Assembly: GCA_002407845.1 (NCBI GenBank)
Contig: DHPK01000028.1
Span: 12,147 to 76,146, forward strand
Source of the DNA: Leptolinea sp. UBA5366
Lineage (GTDB): Bacteria; Chloroflexota; Anaerolineae; Anaerolineales; Anaerolineaceae
DNA length: 64,000 bases
Direction of reading: 5' to 3'
In this document: positions 53,236-63,300 of the stretch, piece by piece
How positions within the stretch are numbered: position 1 is the stretch's first letter
Layout of the letters: each line of letters opens with the position of its first letter
Position numbers and translations under genes: made by a program
The notes under the pieces: model-generated
Told to the model about the DNA's origin: nothing
Databases searched by the model: none
What the model saw: the letters and a program-made list of their open reading frames with translations, nothing else

Positions 53236-53990
53236 GCAGACTGCTCAGACAGATGATTGATTTTAGATGCCAAGCAGGCTGCCCCGTATCCGTTGTCAAT
53301 GTTGACCACGCCGATCCCGTTCGCACAGCTGTTCAGCATCGCCAGCAAGGGTGCCAGACCCTGAAAATTCGCGCCATAACCCACGCTGGTCGGCACAGCG
53401 ATCACCGGGCATTGAACCAGTCCGCCGACCACACTCGCCAGCGCGCCTTCCATGCCTGCCACAACGATTATGACTTTAGCTGCCTGAATTTCGGGCAGCC
53501 GCTTGAAAAGGCGGTGAATTCCGGCAACGCCGACGTCATAAATCCGTTCAACCTGATTGCCCATTATTTCAGCGGTTAAAGCCGCTTCCTCAGCAACCGG
53601 AATATCGCCTGTGCCAGCGGTGATGACCAAAATACCGGGGCGTCCGGATTTTTCTTCTCGAGTGTATAGAATTCTGGCAGTCGCATCATAACGAGCTTCC
53701 GGCAGCCGCTGCCTGATCCGGTCATATACTTCCGGGCTAATACGCGAAGCCATCACATTAGGGTTTCGCTGATGCAGACGGTTGAAGATTTCGATAATTT
53801 GTTCGTCGGTTTTTCCCTGCCCAAAAATAACTTCGGGAAAACCGGTGCGCAGCTCGCGCTGACTGTCGATCACAGCATAATTTCCCAGCGCTTCCTGCGG
53901 AAAATCTCGCAGCTGTTCCATTCCTTCTGCCACGGTTTTGTTCCCGGCTGCGATTTCTTTCAATAGATTCTCAATTTGATGATTGTCCAT
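53232..53990 (-). CDS. larB: LarB, nickel-pincer cofactor carboxylase/hydrolase
   Basis: Carboxylates nicotinic acid adenine dinucleotide and hydrolyses it to the pyridinium biscarboxylic acid mononucleotide. The 252-residue protein begins QIENLLKEIAAGNKTVAEGM, has the middle block EVIFGQGKTDEQIIEIF and the PurE-like C-terminal domain ILVITAGTGDIPVAEEAALTA, DVGVAGIHRLF, VVAGMEGALASVVGGLV and VPTSVGYGANFQG. ATG 53990 gives the family N-terminus; the frame is open to 54068. larE follows with a 4-base overlap. larC and a LarA-type racemase are not in the window. Confidence 0.93.
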   Translation of the reverse strand: MDNHQIENLLKEIAAGNKTVAEGMEQLRDFPQEALGNYAVIDSQRELRTGFPEVIFGQGKTDEQIIEIFNRLHQRNPNVMASRISPEVYDRIRQRLPEARYDATARILYTREEKSGRPGILVITAGTGDIPVAEEAALTAEIMGNQVERIYDVGVAGIHRLFKRLPEIQAAKVIIVVAGMEGALASVVGGLVQCPVIAVPTSVGYGANFQGLAPLLAMLNSCANGIGVVNIDNGYGAACLASKINHLSEQSA

Positions 53991-54200
53991 ATTGCCTGCT
54001 CTCGTTAGACGATTCTTTTTCACTATAATTCTATTCGATATTCCTAACCCTGAAACTTCTGCGGTCAAAAATTCGAGTCTGCCCCGGAAAACAGGATCTG
54101 CTCCGGATGAAAAAATAAAGTTTTTGAATCCAATCTAGAGCGCTTCGATGAGGAGTTGCGATATACTAAAAGAAAGGATATCTGCAGAGGATCGATATTG

Positions 54201-54863
54201 ATGTTAAAAAAATACCTTTTTCTCACACTCGTTGTGATTTTATTCAGCACCGGATGCCTGAGCAATCTGCCGGGGAAACCGCTTGAAGCTACCCCGACAG
54301 CTGAAACAGCGCAAGCCGAAACAAACGCTGAACAGCAGCCGACAGCCATCATCGAAGTGAGTACGCTGCCGGAAGGACCATTGGTCTGGACGGATGCATC
54401 GACTACCCGTGAATTACCGGCAGGCAGCAGTTATGACAGCGCTTGGGACTATTGCTCAGCGGTGGGAACAATCGACACGCCCGGCAGCGAATATAAGGGA
54501 TCGAATCCTCCAGATGCGATCAAGCAAAGCGTGCTGCAGGCTGTCAACGTTTCAGAGAAGGATGGTGCGGGTCATAACATCGTCTGGCGCTGCGTTGACG
54601 GGCAGGTCATGGGCTGCGATTTAACGCTGAATCAGCATTGTCTGACACAGATGAACCTTTCAACGCTTCCCAATGAAGCACTGGTGAATGAATGCAAAAA
54701 ACCGGAAAATGATCAGGCTGTCATGCCAGCTGCCGTGGCAGGGGTCGATTCGCCTTATGAATGGATCTGCCGCAACGGCGCGCCGGTAATGAGCGATCAG
54801 GGTGTCCCTGTCGATGAACAGGGCTATAACTTGCTGATCTGGTTCCCAGTACCCCACCCATAA
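54201..54863 (+). CDS. Lipoprotein of unknown function
   Basis: A 220-residue lipoprotein; ATG 54201 has AGAGGA upstream and begins the leader MLKKYLFLTLVVILFSTGC with the lipobox STGC at about 16-19. A T/A/Q-rich linker follows (about 28-55). The folded part has several Cys (AWDYCSAVG, WRCVDG, GCDLTLNQHC, ECKK, WICRNG), probably disulfide-bonded outside the cell, and an NxxxWRC...WxCxNG duplication hinting at two similar halves. I recognise no domain. It precedes the phosphorylase gene by 13 bases. Confidence 0.72.
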   Translation: MLKKYLFLTLVVILFSTGCLSNLPGKPLEATPTAETAQAETNAEQQPTAIIEVSTLPEGPLVWTDASTTRELPAGSSYDSAWDYCSAVGTIDTPGSEYKGSNPPDAIKQSVLQAVNVSEKDGAGHNIVWRCVDGQVMGCDLTLNQHCLTQMNLSTLPNEALVNECKKPENDQAVMPAAVAGVDSPYEWICRNGAPVMSDQGVPVDEQGYNLLIWFPVPHP

Positions 54864-54876
54864 ATAAAGAGGAAGA

Positions 54877-56184
54877 ATGAACGCAGTCGATATCATCATC
54901 AAGAAACGGGATGGTTTAGCGTTGAGTGATGAGGAAATAAAATTCTTTATCGATGGTTATACGCAGGATAAAATTCCCGACTATCAGGCAGCAGCCTGGG
55001 CAATGGCAGTGTTATGCAAAGGCATGAATGATCATGAAACAGCCGCGCTGACCCGAACCATGGCGGAATCAGGCGAGATGCTGTCGCTCGATGGCGTGGT
55101 TGAAAAAGCGATTGACAAGCACTCCACCGGCGGCGTCGGAGACAAAACGACCTTGATTGTTCAGCCGATCGTCACAGCCTGCGGGCTGCCGGTCGCTAAA
55201 ATGTCAGGGCGCGGGCTTGGATTCAGCGGCGGTACCATCGATAAACTTGAATCAATTCCGGGCATCAAGCTGGATTTGACCAAAGAAGAATTTCTGGCAC
55301 AGCTGAAAGCCTATGGCACAGTTCTTTCCGGTCAATCCGTTGACCTAGCTCCGGCGGACGGCAAGCTTTACGCGCTGAGAGACGTCACCGGCACCGTGCC
55401 AGCGATGCCATTGATTGCCTCCTCGATCATGAGCAAAAAGATTGCAGCCGGGACACATTTGATCCTGTTAGACGTGAAAGTCGGCAACGGCGCGTTCATG
55501 GAAACACTCGATCAAGCTCGAAAACTGGCAGAAATCATGGTTGCGATTGGGAAAAATATCGGCCGAACTGTAAAAGCCGAATTGACAGACATGAACCAAC
55601 CGCTGGGCTATGCCGTCGGAAACGCGCTCGAAGTCCAGGAAGCGGTGCGCATGCTGCGGGGAGAACCCACCGCGCCGGATTTGTACGAGCACTGCATCGA
55701 ATCTTCCGCATTAATGCTGGAAATGGGTCAGGTTGTTCCGACGCTTGATGAAGCCAGAAGTCTGGCTGAGAATGCAATCCGCAGCGGCAGTGCATTTGAA
55801 AGTCTGAAAAAATTGATCAGCCTGCAGCATGGCGACGTTTCTTATCTGGATGATCTGTCGAAATTCCCGGCTGCTCCGCTGCGTGCGGAAGTCAGCGTTC
55901 CAGCGACCGGTTGGATTGCCGAAATTCCAGCCCGTCTGGTCGGCGAAACCTCGGTGCTGCTGGATGCCGGACGCGTAACGAAAGCGGATCAAATCGACCA
56001 TCGGGTCGGGATAATCGTTCACCAAAAAGTAGGAAACGCCGTTCATAAGGGAGACCCGCTGTTCACCATTCATGCCAATTCCCAGGAAAAACTGGAACAG
56101 GCAGCCGCGGCTTTGTCACAGGCTTGTAAAATTTCGGACGAAAAAACTGAAAGACTGCCGCAATTCTACGGAATCGTAGCTTGA
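54877..56184 (+). CDS. Pyrimidine-nucleoside (thymidine) phosphorylase
   Basis: Splits pyrimidine nucleosides with phosphate in nucleoside salvage. The 435-residue protein has the family signature DKHSTGGVGDKTTL (about 81-94), SGRGLGFSGGTIDKLESIPG (about 107-126) with substrate residues, SSIMSKKIAAGTHLILLDVKVGNGAFM and the C-terminal GIIVHQKVGNAVHKGDPLFTIHAN domain. The length fits PyNP/DeoA; which pyrimidines are used is not settled by sequence alone, hence no symbol. RBS AGAGGAAG. Confidence 0.94.
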   Translation: MNAVDIIIKKRDGLALSDEEIKFFIDGYTQDKIPDYQAAAWAMAVLCKGMNDHETAALTRTMAESGEMLSLDGVVEKAIDKHSTGGVGDKTTLIVQPIVTACGLPVAKMSGRGLGFSGGTIDKLESIPGIKLDLTKEEFLAQLKAYGTVLSGQSVDLAPADGKLYALRDVTGTVPAMPLIASSIMSKKIAAGTHLILLDVKVGNGAFMETLDQARKLAEIMVAIGKNIGRTVKAELTDMNQPLGYAVGNALEVQEAVRMLRGEPTAPDLYEHCIESSALMLEMGQVVPTLDEARSLAENAIRSGSAFESLKKLISLQHGDVSYLDDLSKFPAAPLRAEVSVPATGWIAEIPARLVGETSVLLDAGRVTKADQIDHRVGIIVHQKVGNAVHKGDPLFTIHANSQEKLEQAAAALSQACKISDEKTERLPQFYGIVA

Positions 56185-56216
56185 CACGCTAAATTCCCGC
56201 GATCAGTCAAACTATT

Positions 56217-56262
56217 AAAAAAGAATCGAAACAGCCCTATTAGGGCATTTCGATTCTTTTTT
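56217..56262. terminator. Bidirectional terminator
   Basis: Outer perfect 15-bp stem aaaaaagaatcgaaa (56217-56231) / tttcgattctttttt (56248-56262) enclosing an inner 6-bp stem gccctat/tagggc. Placed between the convergent phosphorylase and 1357-residue gene ends. Confidence 0.9.
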
Positions 56263-56305
56263 CTTAATCAGGCAAGCACAGCCTGCATCAGTTTCAAATA
56301 AATAT

Positions 56306-59300
56306 CTATTCTGGACGATCGGTTTCCGTAACCAGCGGGGTTAGCGACGGCGTGGCAGTGATATCATCCCCAGGCATGCGCTGATAGGACACAACCGGAC
56401 ACTCGATCTTCAATCCGGCATGTTCACGCACAACCTCCGAAGCCGGCATACTGATCTCAGACAGCGAAACATAATCCGGTGAATCCGGCAGTTTCACTCT
56501 GATCCAGCCGGTATTGCGGGTCGGTCCCGGATAATAGATCAGCGCCCAAATTTCCCCCTTGTTATAGGCAGGTTCACAGTAACGCAGAATATTTACCTCG
56601 CTGCCCTGCGGCAGATAGCCATCGCTCAGCATGACCGAGATCCCGGACGGCAGTTCATACACCCCCACATTGTAGCGTCCGATCCGGCCGGTCAAGCCCA
56701 TCGGTGTCGGCGTCAGCGTGAATGTTGCCGTCGGTGTCAGCGTCTGGGTCGGCGTGGTTGTCAGTGTCGGTGACGGAGTCAGCGATGCAGTCAGCGTCTG
56801 GGTCGGCGTTTGGGTAATTGTCGGTGTCAGCGAGAGCGTCGGCACGGGTGTCAGCAGTGGAATCAGGCGCGGAGACGCCAGATAAAGCGCGGCTGCCAGC
56901 AGGAGAATTCCCGCGGCGATGCCGGTCAGCCAGCTGCGCCGGGCTGCCCGCGATTTGAGAATCCGTTTGGATTGGTTCAGTGCATCCGCTTCGCGCGGCA
57001 GCAGGTCGATTCGATCCAGTTCATGAACAGCGGCTGTGATCGTTTGGTTTCGTTCGCTTTTCTTTTGTTTAGAGCGTTTTTTAAGCGCATCGTCCAGCTG
57101 GGTCAAGAGCTGCTGCACCTGCGTGCGCTGCTCCAGCCATTTGTTTCTGGCAGCGAAAGCCGGCTGAATGCCGACCAGACCCGCAGGAATCTTGTCGAAA
57201 AAGTCCCTGCCGATCTTGCGCGTGGCATAGATGGCATCCATGCTTGGTTCCATGCCGCGAATGCCGGTGCCCTGAACAACCTCGTTCGAAGTCTCGACCC
57301 AGCTCAGCAGTCCCAGCAGATAATTGATCTGGTTCACATATACATTTTTTTCCGGATCAACTTTTATGTCCCGTTCAAGAATCGTTTTATACTGGCTGAG
57401 CTCGTTTGAAAGTTCAAATATTCGGGCACCATCTGTGTTTTTTGGGTTGAGCACCTGACTGGTTTCCGCAGGGATGGCATCGTCATCTTTAAACCGCTGC
57501 TGGATCGTCTCATATTTTTTTTGCAGGTCATCCACTTCATTGACCGCGTTTTCCTTCAAAATCAGGAGCCAGTCAGGCCAGTTCTGCTCAGAATCTTTCT
57601 GAAATGAGTTCAGAATCCTGGTCGCGGATCGAAAATCGCCCTGACGCACAAAAGAATTTGCCTGCTGAATCATGCCTGTCAGAGCATGGTAGCCGTTTTC
57701 CAGCTCGTCCAGCTTCAGTTTTTCTGACAAAATCAGCTGACTGCGGTTTTCAACCCAGATACGCGCTTCCATTTTGGCAAGCAGTTCCCGCGCCTGCTGA
57801 AAACTTTGTTCTCCAAGAATCAGACTGTTTTCGAATTGCAGCCGTAAATTATTAAAATCAACTGTTTCTTGATTTTTTATCTTTTCAATCCGGGTGCGTG
57901 CTGCCGCAACTTTTGTCCAAGATTTTCTGTCACGGATCGGACGCTTTTCAAGCTGATCGATTTTATCGGAAAGATAGCGGATTTCATCCGCCTGCTCTTC
58001 GCTGAAAACCGTTCTTTCATCGATCGGCTGCGCCAGAAAAGCTTCAACATCCTCCATCGCAGCGGCGTCCGCCTGCTGCCGGCTGACAACCATCTTCTGA
58101 AACTGAGCTGCCTCGAGCGTATAAAAGAAATCAAGCGATTTTGAGACCGCGTCTTCCGCATCCTGATAGCTGCCGTCAGCCAGCGCATCTTTCGCGTTCG
58201 TCAGGAAAAATTCAGATTGCGCGATGCGGTACGACTGTTCCAATCGTTCAACTGCCTGCTGAATTTGCGGATGGGCGCGATCATCATCTGTGATATTTTT
58301 ATTGATATAGTCAACGCCGGCAGTGAATGATTTCTCTGCGAGGAACTGCTTCAACAGGTCAAGAATAAAATTAACCCGCTGACCTTCTGCATGCTCGTTA
58401 TTAAATGCCACTCTGAACGCGGAAATCTCTTCAAATAAAGATTCGGCGCCTGCGTCTTCAGCCAGTTTTTCAGCTTTTGACAAGTAGCGCGGACTATTGT
58501 CGCGGTTGCCGTCAGCTTTGGCACAGAAATACCAAAACTCGGCAAGCAGCCGTTTGACAGCGTCATTCTCGGCTATTTCGGATGACTCAAGCGCCTCTGC
58601 AATCTTGACGCTTTCGATCGTCAGGAGCGATTGGCTCATTGCTGTTCGCAGTGTCGCGAATTCACCCTGGCGGCTTTGCAGCAGCTGGAGCTGATGGACG
58701 CGCTCGCTGCGGTGCTCTGTCAGCGTTTTTGGTTCGGCAATTCCGTTCGCACGATAAATCTCGCTCACCTGCACATAAACTTTTTCGAGCTGCTGGATTG
58801 ATTCATCGTTGCATTTGAGCGCATCCCACGCGTTCTGCCAGATGACTTCGCCTTCTGACAGCGCGGCATCCGCCTGATTGATCAGATCTTCGAGCCTGTT
58901 AACGCTGTTCTGCCGGCTGCGCAGCGTGCGTTTGTCATCATCCTCGAGCGAAAATGAATTCAGCTGATCCAATTTTTCTTTAGCGGCAGCCAAATCGCCC
59001 TTGTTTAGCAAGCGGTCAATTTCGCTGATCCCTTTGTCAAACGCATAGGCGCGCACGGCATCGTAGCGTGTGCGCAGCTCGGTTCGAAACTGGTTCAGCC
59101 CCGGTGTATGCGGGTCCTGATTGAAATAAATGTCAACCTGATTGACCCAGGAAAACAATTTATTGAGCGTCAGATTATCGTCGGAATTGTATTCCTCGCG
59201 AATCGTCCGATATTGTTCACTGATTCGGTTCCGTAGCACCAAAGCGCCGGCATAACGCTCCTCAAGAGTTCGGATGCGGTCGAGCGTTTCAGTCGGCAGG

Positions 59301-60379
59301 CTGACTTCGCCAAGATAGTCGCCGGTGTCGTGTTCGGCAGCCGGTTTTCCAGTCTCCTGTGCCAGCCGGATATTTATCTCTGCTGTCGCTAACTCGCCGG
59401 CTTCCAAAGCTTTTTCTGCAATCCCGCAGTAAGAAGCTGCTCTTTTGGCGACTTCATCATGGATTTCAGTCTCGAGCCGGCTATTTTTCTCACGCAGTTC
59501 AGTAATTCTGACATTGGCCTGAATTGCCCGTTCGCTGGTCGGGTCTTCCCCTTGTGTCTCGTCCGAAAGCAGAATCAGCAGACGCGCGTTGTTGTTATAG
59601 AGCACCCGCAGGTTTTTACTTTCAGCATCCTCAAGCGAGCGGATCGATTGTTCAAGCTTGAGCCTTTCTTCCGGAACGCCGTCAGCAGCCAGCCGATTCG
59701 ACCAGCTTTCACCCTCAGCGCGGGTCATCATCTTCAGCAGCGTCTCGCGTTCAGCATCCGCATCAAACAGGACAATTCCCAGTGCCTCAAGCCCCAACGC
59801 TGAATATTCATTGATCAGCGTCATCGCTTTTTGATAAGATGCCAGTCCGCCCTTTTCGCGCAGCGCACTGACTTCAGTCTGCAAGAACAGACCACGCGCT
59901 AATTTTTCCTGGATCTCAGAAATACGCAGAATCTGATCGCGCAGTTCCGGCACCCGATCCCAATTTGGGCAGATCTGACGCGCTGAGTCAAGTGCGTCAA
60001 GCGCCTTGGCGCTGTTGAATTCAATGACAATCGCGTCATACGCTTCCTGAGCTTTCATTTCAGCCTGACGCTGAGCTGTCTCGCCGCGGATCGTGTTGAT
60101 GCGGTCAATTAATTTTTCATATTCAGGGGATGTTACCCGGATGTCCTCCGGGATTTGATTCAGTTCATAAAGCGCAGCAGCCTGATCGCTTTCAAGGATC
60201 GCAGCTGCCTCACGAAAACTCTCAAGATATTCCTGATATTGCTCGTTCAGCCCGCGCAGCTCAAAGATTTCTCTGACTGACAGGTCGGACTGATTGGCTT
60301 CCAGCAACGCATTAGCCTCCTCCAACTTCCAGTTGAGGATCAGTTTCGTAATGCGGGTTGAAAGCGTTTCCTTTGCCAT
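56306..60379 (-). CDS. 1357-residue helical-repeat membrane protein with T/P stalk
   Basis: A giant protein of unknown function. About 1140 N-terminal residues are almost wholly helical and highly charged, with repeating helix pairs of TPR or coiled-coil style (for example KLEEANALLEANQSDLSVRE, EVSALREKGGLASYQKAMTL, DALADGSYQDAEDAVSKSL). A single transmembrane segment follows at about 1148-1170 (WLTGIAAGILLLAAALYLAS), then a Thr/Pro-rich stalk (about 1175-1225, SLTPTITQTPTQTLTASLTP) and a C-terminal domain of about 130 residues with an SH3-like RIGRYNVGVYELPSG...GSEVNILRY...GWIRVKLP pattern. So the long part is cytoplasmic and the C-terminus outside. It begins 14 bases after the kinase-like gene, whose product has the same topology; they probably form a complex. 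Confidence 0.75.
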   Translation of the reverse strand: MAKETLSTRITKLILNWKLEEANALLEANQSDLSVREIFELRGLNEQYQEYLESFREAAAILESDQAAALYELNQIPEDIRVTSPEYEKLIDRINTIRGETAQRQAEMKAQEAYDAIVIEFNSAKALDALDSARQICPNWDRVPELRDQILRISEIQEKLARGLFLQTEVSALREKGGLASYQKAMTLINEYSALGLEALGIVLFDADAERETLLKMMTRAEGESWSNRLAADGVPEERLKLEQSIRSLEDAESKNLRVLYNNNARLLILLSDETQGEDPTSERAIQANVRITELREKNSRLETEIHDEVAKRAASYCGIAEKALEAGELATAEINIRLAQETGKPAAEHDTGDYLGEVSLPTETLDRIRTLEERYAGALVLRNRISEQYRTIREEYNSDDNLTLNKLFSWVNQVDIYFNQDPHTPGLNQFRTELRTRYDAVRAYAFDKGISEIDRLLNKGDLAAAKEKLDQLNSFSLEDDDKRTLRSRQNSVNRLEDLINQADAALSEGEVIWQNAWDALKCNDESIQQLEKVYVQVSEIYRANGIAEPKTLTEHRSERVHQLQLLQSRQGEFATLRTAMSQSLLTIESVKIAEALESSEIAENDAVKRLLAEFWYFCAKADGNRDNSPRYLSKAEKLAEDAGAESLFEEISAFRVAFNNEHAEGQRVNFILDLLKQFLAEKSFTAGVDYINKNITDDDRAHPQIQQAVERLEQSYRIAQSEFFLTNAKDALADGSYQDAEDAVSKSLDFFYTLEAAQFQKMVVSRQQADAAAMEDVEAFLAQPIDERTVFSEEQADEIRYLSDKIDQLEKRPIRDRKSWTKVAAARTRIEKIKNQETVDFNNLRLQFENSLILGEQSFQQARELLAKMEARIWVENRSQLILSEKLKLDELENGYHALTGMIQQANSFVRQGDFRSATRILNSFQKDSEQNWPDWLLILKENAVNEVDDLQKKYETIQQRFKDDDAIPAETSQVLNPKNTDGARIFELSNELSQYKTILERDIKVDPEKNVYVNQINYLLGLLSWVETSNEVVQGTGIRGMEPSMDAIYATRKIGRDFFDKIPAGLVGIQPAFAARNKWLEQRTQVQQLLTQLDDALKKRSKQKKSERNQTITAAVHELDRIDLLPREADALNQSKRILKSRAARRSWLTGIAAGILLLAAALYLASPRLIPLLTPVPTLSLTPTITQTPTQTLTASLTPSPTLTTTPTQTLTPTATFTLTPTPMGLTGRIGRYNVGVYELPSGISVMLSDGYLPQGSEVNILRYCEPAYNKGEIWALIYYPGPTRNTGWIRVKLPDSPDYVSLSEISMPASEVVREHAGLKIECPVVSYQRMPGDDITATPSLTPLVTETDRPE
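56700..56850 (-). repeat. Degenerate tandem repeats encoding the T/P-rich stalk
   Basis: On the minus strand, units ending in acgctgacaccgac-like runs recur with periods of 6-24 bases and encode TPT/TLT/SLT strings. This is a low-complexity coding repeat, prone to length change. Confidence 0.6.
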
Positions 60380-60393
60380 TTTGATTGCTGTGT

Positions 60394-63300
60394 TTATTGA
60401 ATGTAGGTTACAACCTTATCCCGCTGAATCCAGAGGGACACCGAGCCGTTGCAGAACGATTCAATCGCTTCACCGCAGCCAGACGCAGCCGTCAGCAGGT
60501 TCATCTCGGTCTGTGAGATGAAAACCGTTGCGCTTTCGCTCGGCGGGGAGGTGAACTGGCGGATGTTCGTGCCGCGGGTCACCATCAGGTTGTTATTCGC
60601 CAGCCGGCTTTTTCCAATGTTGAATGGAATTTCAACATTCACCATTGTGTCGGAATATTCAACCAGTTTTGCGGGGATATTCTGAATATTTGCGATCACA
60701 ACGCCGAACTTTTTATCTTCAGTCATCAGTTCATCGCCGAACAGGTCAACATTGAGATCCAGATTCAGCGTCACATTTGATCCAACCAGCGACCGCAGGT
60801 GAAGATCAGCCGGGCTCAGCAGCGCATCCGCAGTCAATTGAGCGCTTTCCTCCTGCGTCTGAAGCTCTCCAAGCGGAACAGGCTCGTTCGGCACCACCGT
60901 CGGCGGGATCGGCACGGTCGGGGTGACAGCCGGCTGTTCGGTTGGAACCGCGGTTGCAGATTCAAGCACCTGGAACGTTTCCTGGAAGCTGTTGAAATTA
61001 GATTCCAAACGGGCGACGTTCTTCTCCAACCCAAAGTTCTTCATGAGCACCACAACCAGCAGCACGACAGTCAGCAGGATCATGATCACCAGCAGCACCA
61101 TATTCAGCGTGGTCAGCTGTTTCAGATCGGCAGACGCTTTTTTCGATTCATTTGCAATATTTTTCGTGCGGGTCAGTTCATCCTGAATATCAAAAAGCTG
61201 CATGTTTTTCTGCCGAAAACTGGAAATTTTCTGATTAATATAGGGGATGTTGTTTTGATTTCGGATATATTTTCCGGTTTCCATGTTCCCGCTAGCCGTT
61301 GACAGGTCATTCAACAGCGAATTGATCAGCGCCATTGACTTTTTATCTTCGCCTTCGTCCTGCTGTTTCGCCATTTCTGAGCGCAGCCGCTCGTAGAAAT
61401 TCGGATATTCAATGTAATGCAGATCAATGATCTGTTTCGCGGTTTCATAATCGCCGTTCTCAATGATCGCTTTGAATTGAGCCATATTCTCGGTATCAAG
61501 TTTCTTTCGCAGCGCTTTGATCCGAGGCAGCAAATCCCGCACTTGCAGGTTCTGGTTCAGTTCGATCGATGCGCTGCTGGCACGTGCCAGATCATTCTGG
61601 AGATTAAACATGTTGCGGCGTAAAAATTCAGAAATCTGAACAGGGTCATTTTTAATAAATACTTTGGACTCCGCGACCGACGGCGGCAGCACCGCTGCCC
61701 AATCCAGACTGTTCAACTGTTCGTCTGAAACCACAAACCGTTCCGGACCGACTTTGTTGACCCATTCTTCAATCTCCTGCATCATCTTGGTAAAAACAGG
61801 TTCAAGCGCTTTTTCGATCAGGAAATCTTTCCCGCCGTTGTCCTGCAGCAATGCATTAAGATCTGCAAAAAATCCAATGTTCCGCAATTCAGTAAAGTTG
61901 CTGGCTCGGTGAAAAGTGTCTAAAACCGGCTGCGCTTTTTTCTTCGCTTTATCTTTTTCATGGTCTTCATTCAGCGTTTCCATCGGTTTCTCCTCAGCCT
62001 TGACCGGCTGCGGCGGTTCCTCTGCCGGCATGTCGGGATTTTCCTGCAAATGACGCGCCTGCCTGCGGTATGCTTCCGCCAGCAGCGGGTCGATCACTCT
62101 TAAATTAGATGTATTAAATGCAGCCTGAAATATTTCAGGAGAAATTTGACCGCTCTCAGCCTGCGAAAGAAAATCCCAGGCAAAGATCACATTTTGAATC
62201 TGTTTCAAATGTTCCAACAAGATCGGAATCAGCTCGGGGCTGCCTGTGCACGCCGCAGCTTTATCCCCGATCATGCCAGCTAATTTTTTGAATTCACTGT
62301 TAAGGCGTCCGGATTGATCCGTTATCACCAGATGGACACAGGTGTCAAAACTCTGATTTGGAATCAGGTCAATCTTGCCGTACCACAGCTGAACAGCCCG
62401 GATCGCTGGGATCAGCCACGCCTTATAGGACGTCAGCGAGATTAACCTTGGACTCAAAATGCGGCGAAAATCGCGGTCAAGGAAAAATTCCTGTTCCTTG
62501 CTGATTTGCGATTCTGCCTCTTTTTTTAGCGATTCGCAGGAGACGACATTTTTATTTTCTTCTCGGCTTGCATCCAGTGCCTCGCCCAAAACCCGCAGGA
62601 CATCATCCCAGATTTCGACGATCTTGTTTTGGATGCGCGCATCGTTCAAGCTACCAACGAGCATGTCGCCGACCAGCTGAGCATATTTTTGATTGAGAGG
62701 CGGGTTTATATTGTTAAAGGAAAGCTGCCCCAGCATGCGGATCAGAACCCGGTCGTTTTCTTTCTGAATCGGATATTCATATTTACCCTGATTGACCAGA
62801 TCGAGCATCTTGTTGCCATAAATCAGCTCCGGCAAGTACACACAATATTTCCGCAGATCATCAAGGAGCAAAAATCCCGAGGCGTTCTGCCGTGCGATGC
62901 CCCAATCGATCAGTGTAATTTGAATTTTCCCGCCTTCTTCTGACCAAAAAAGGTGCTCAAGCGGTTTCACATCAACATAAGCGATCTTGTTCCGGGCGCA
63001 GCTGCGCAGCACTTTGGCAAAGTTCAGCGCAAGTTCAATCCTGAGGGGAAGGGATTCCGGCAGCTGTTTCTCGCAATGAATCCCCCGCCCTGCCGACTGC
63101 AGCTGAACTGTATAGTGATTGCGATCCAGCAGCCGCATAAATTCGGGATTGAACTGATCGAGATCGTCCGTCAGAATCTCCGGCACCGGCAAATAGCCCA
63201 GCCGCTTGGCGGCATCCGGTTCGGAAAGAACCTCATTCCGAAACTGCTGGTTGACTTTTGTCAGAACAGCGATCTCATCCGTGGGCGTGTCCGTGATTTC

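Noticed and set aside
56700..56850. CRISPR or satellite array
   Set aside because: Repeats are short, degenerate and in frame, encoding the T/P-rich stalk; there are no spacers of regular length.
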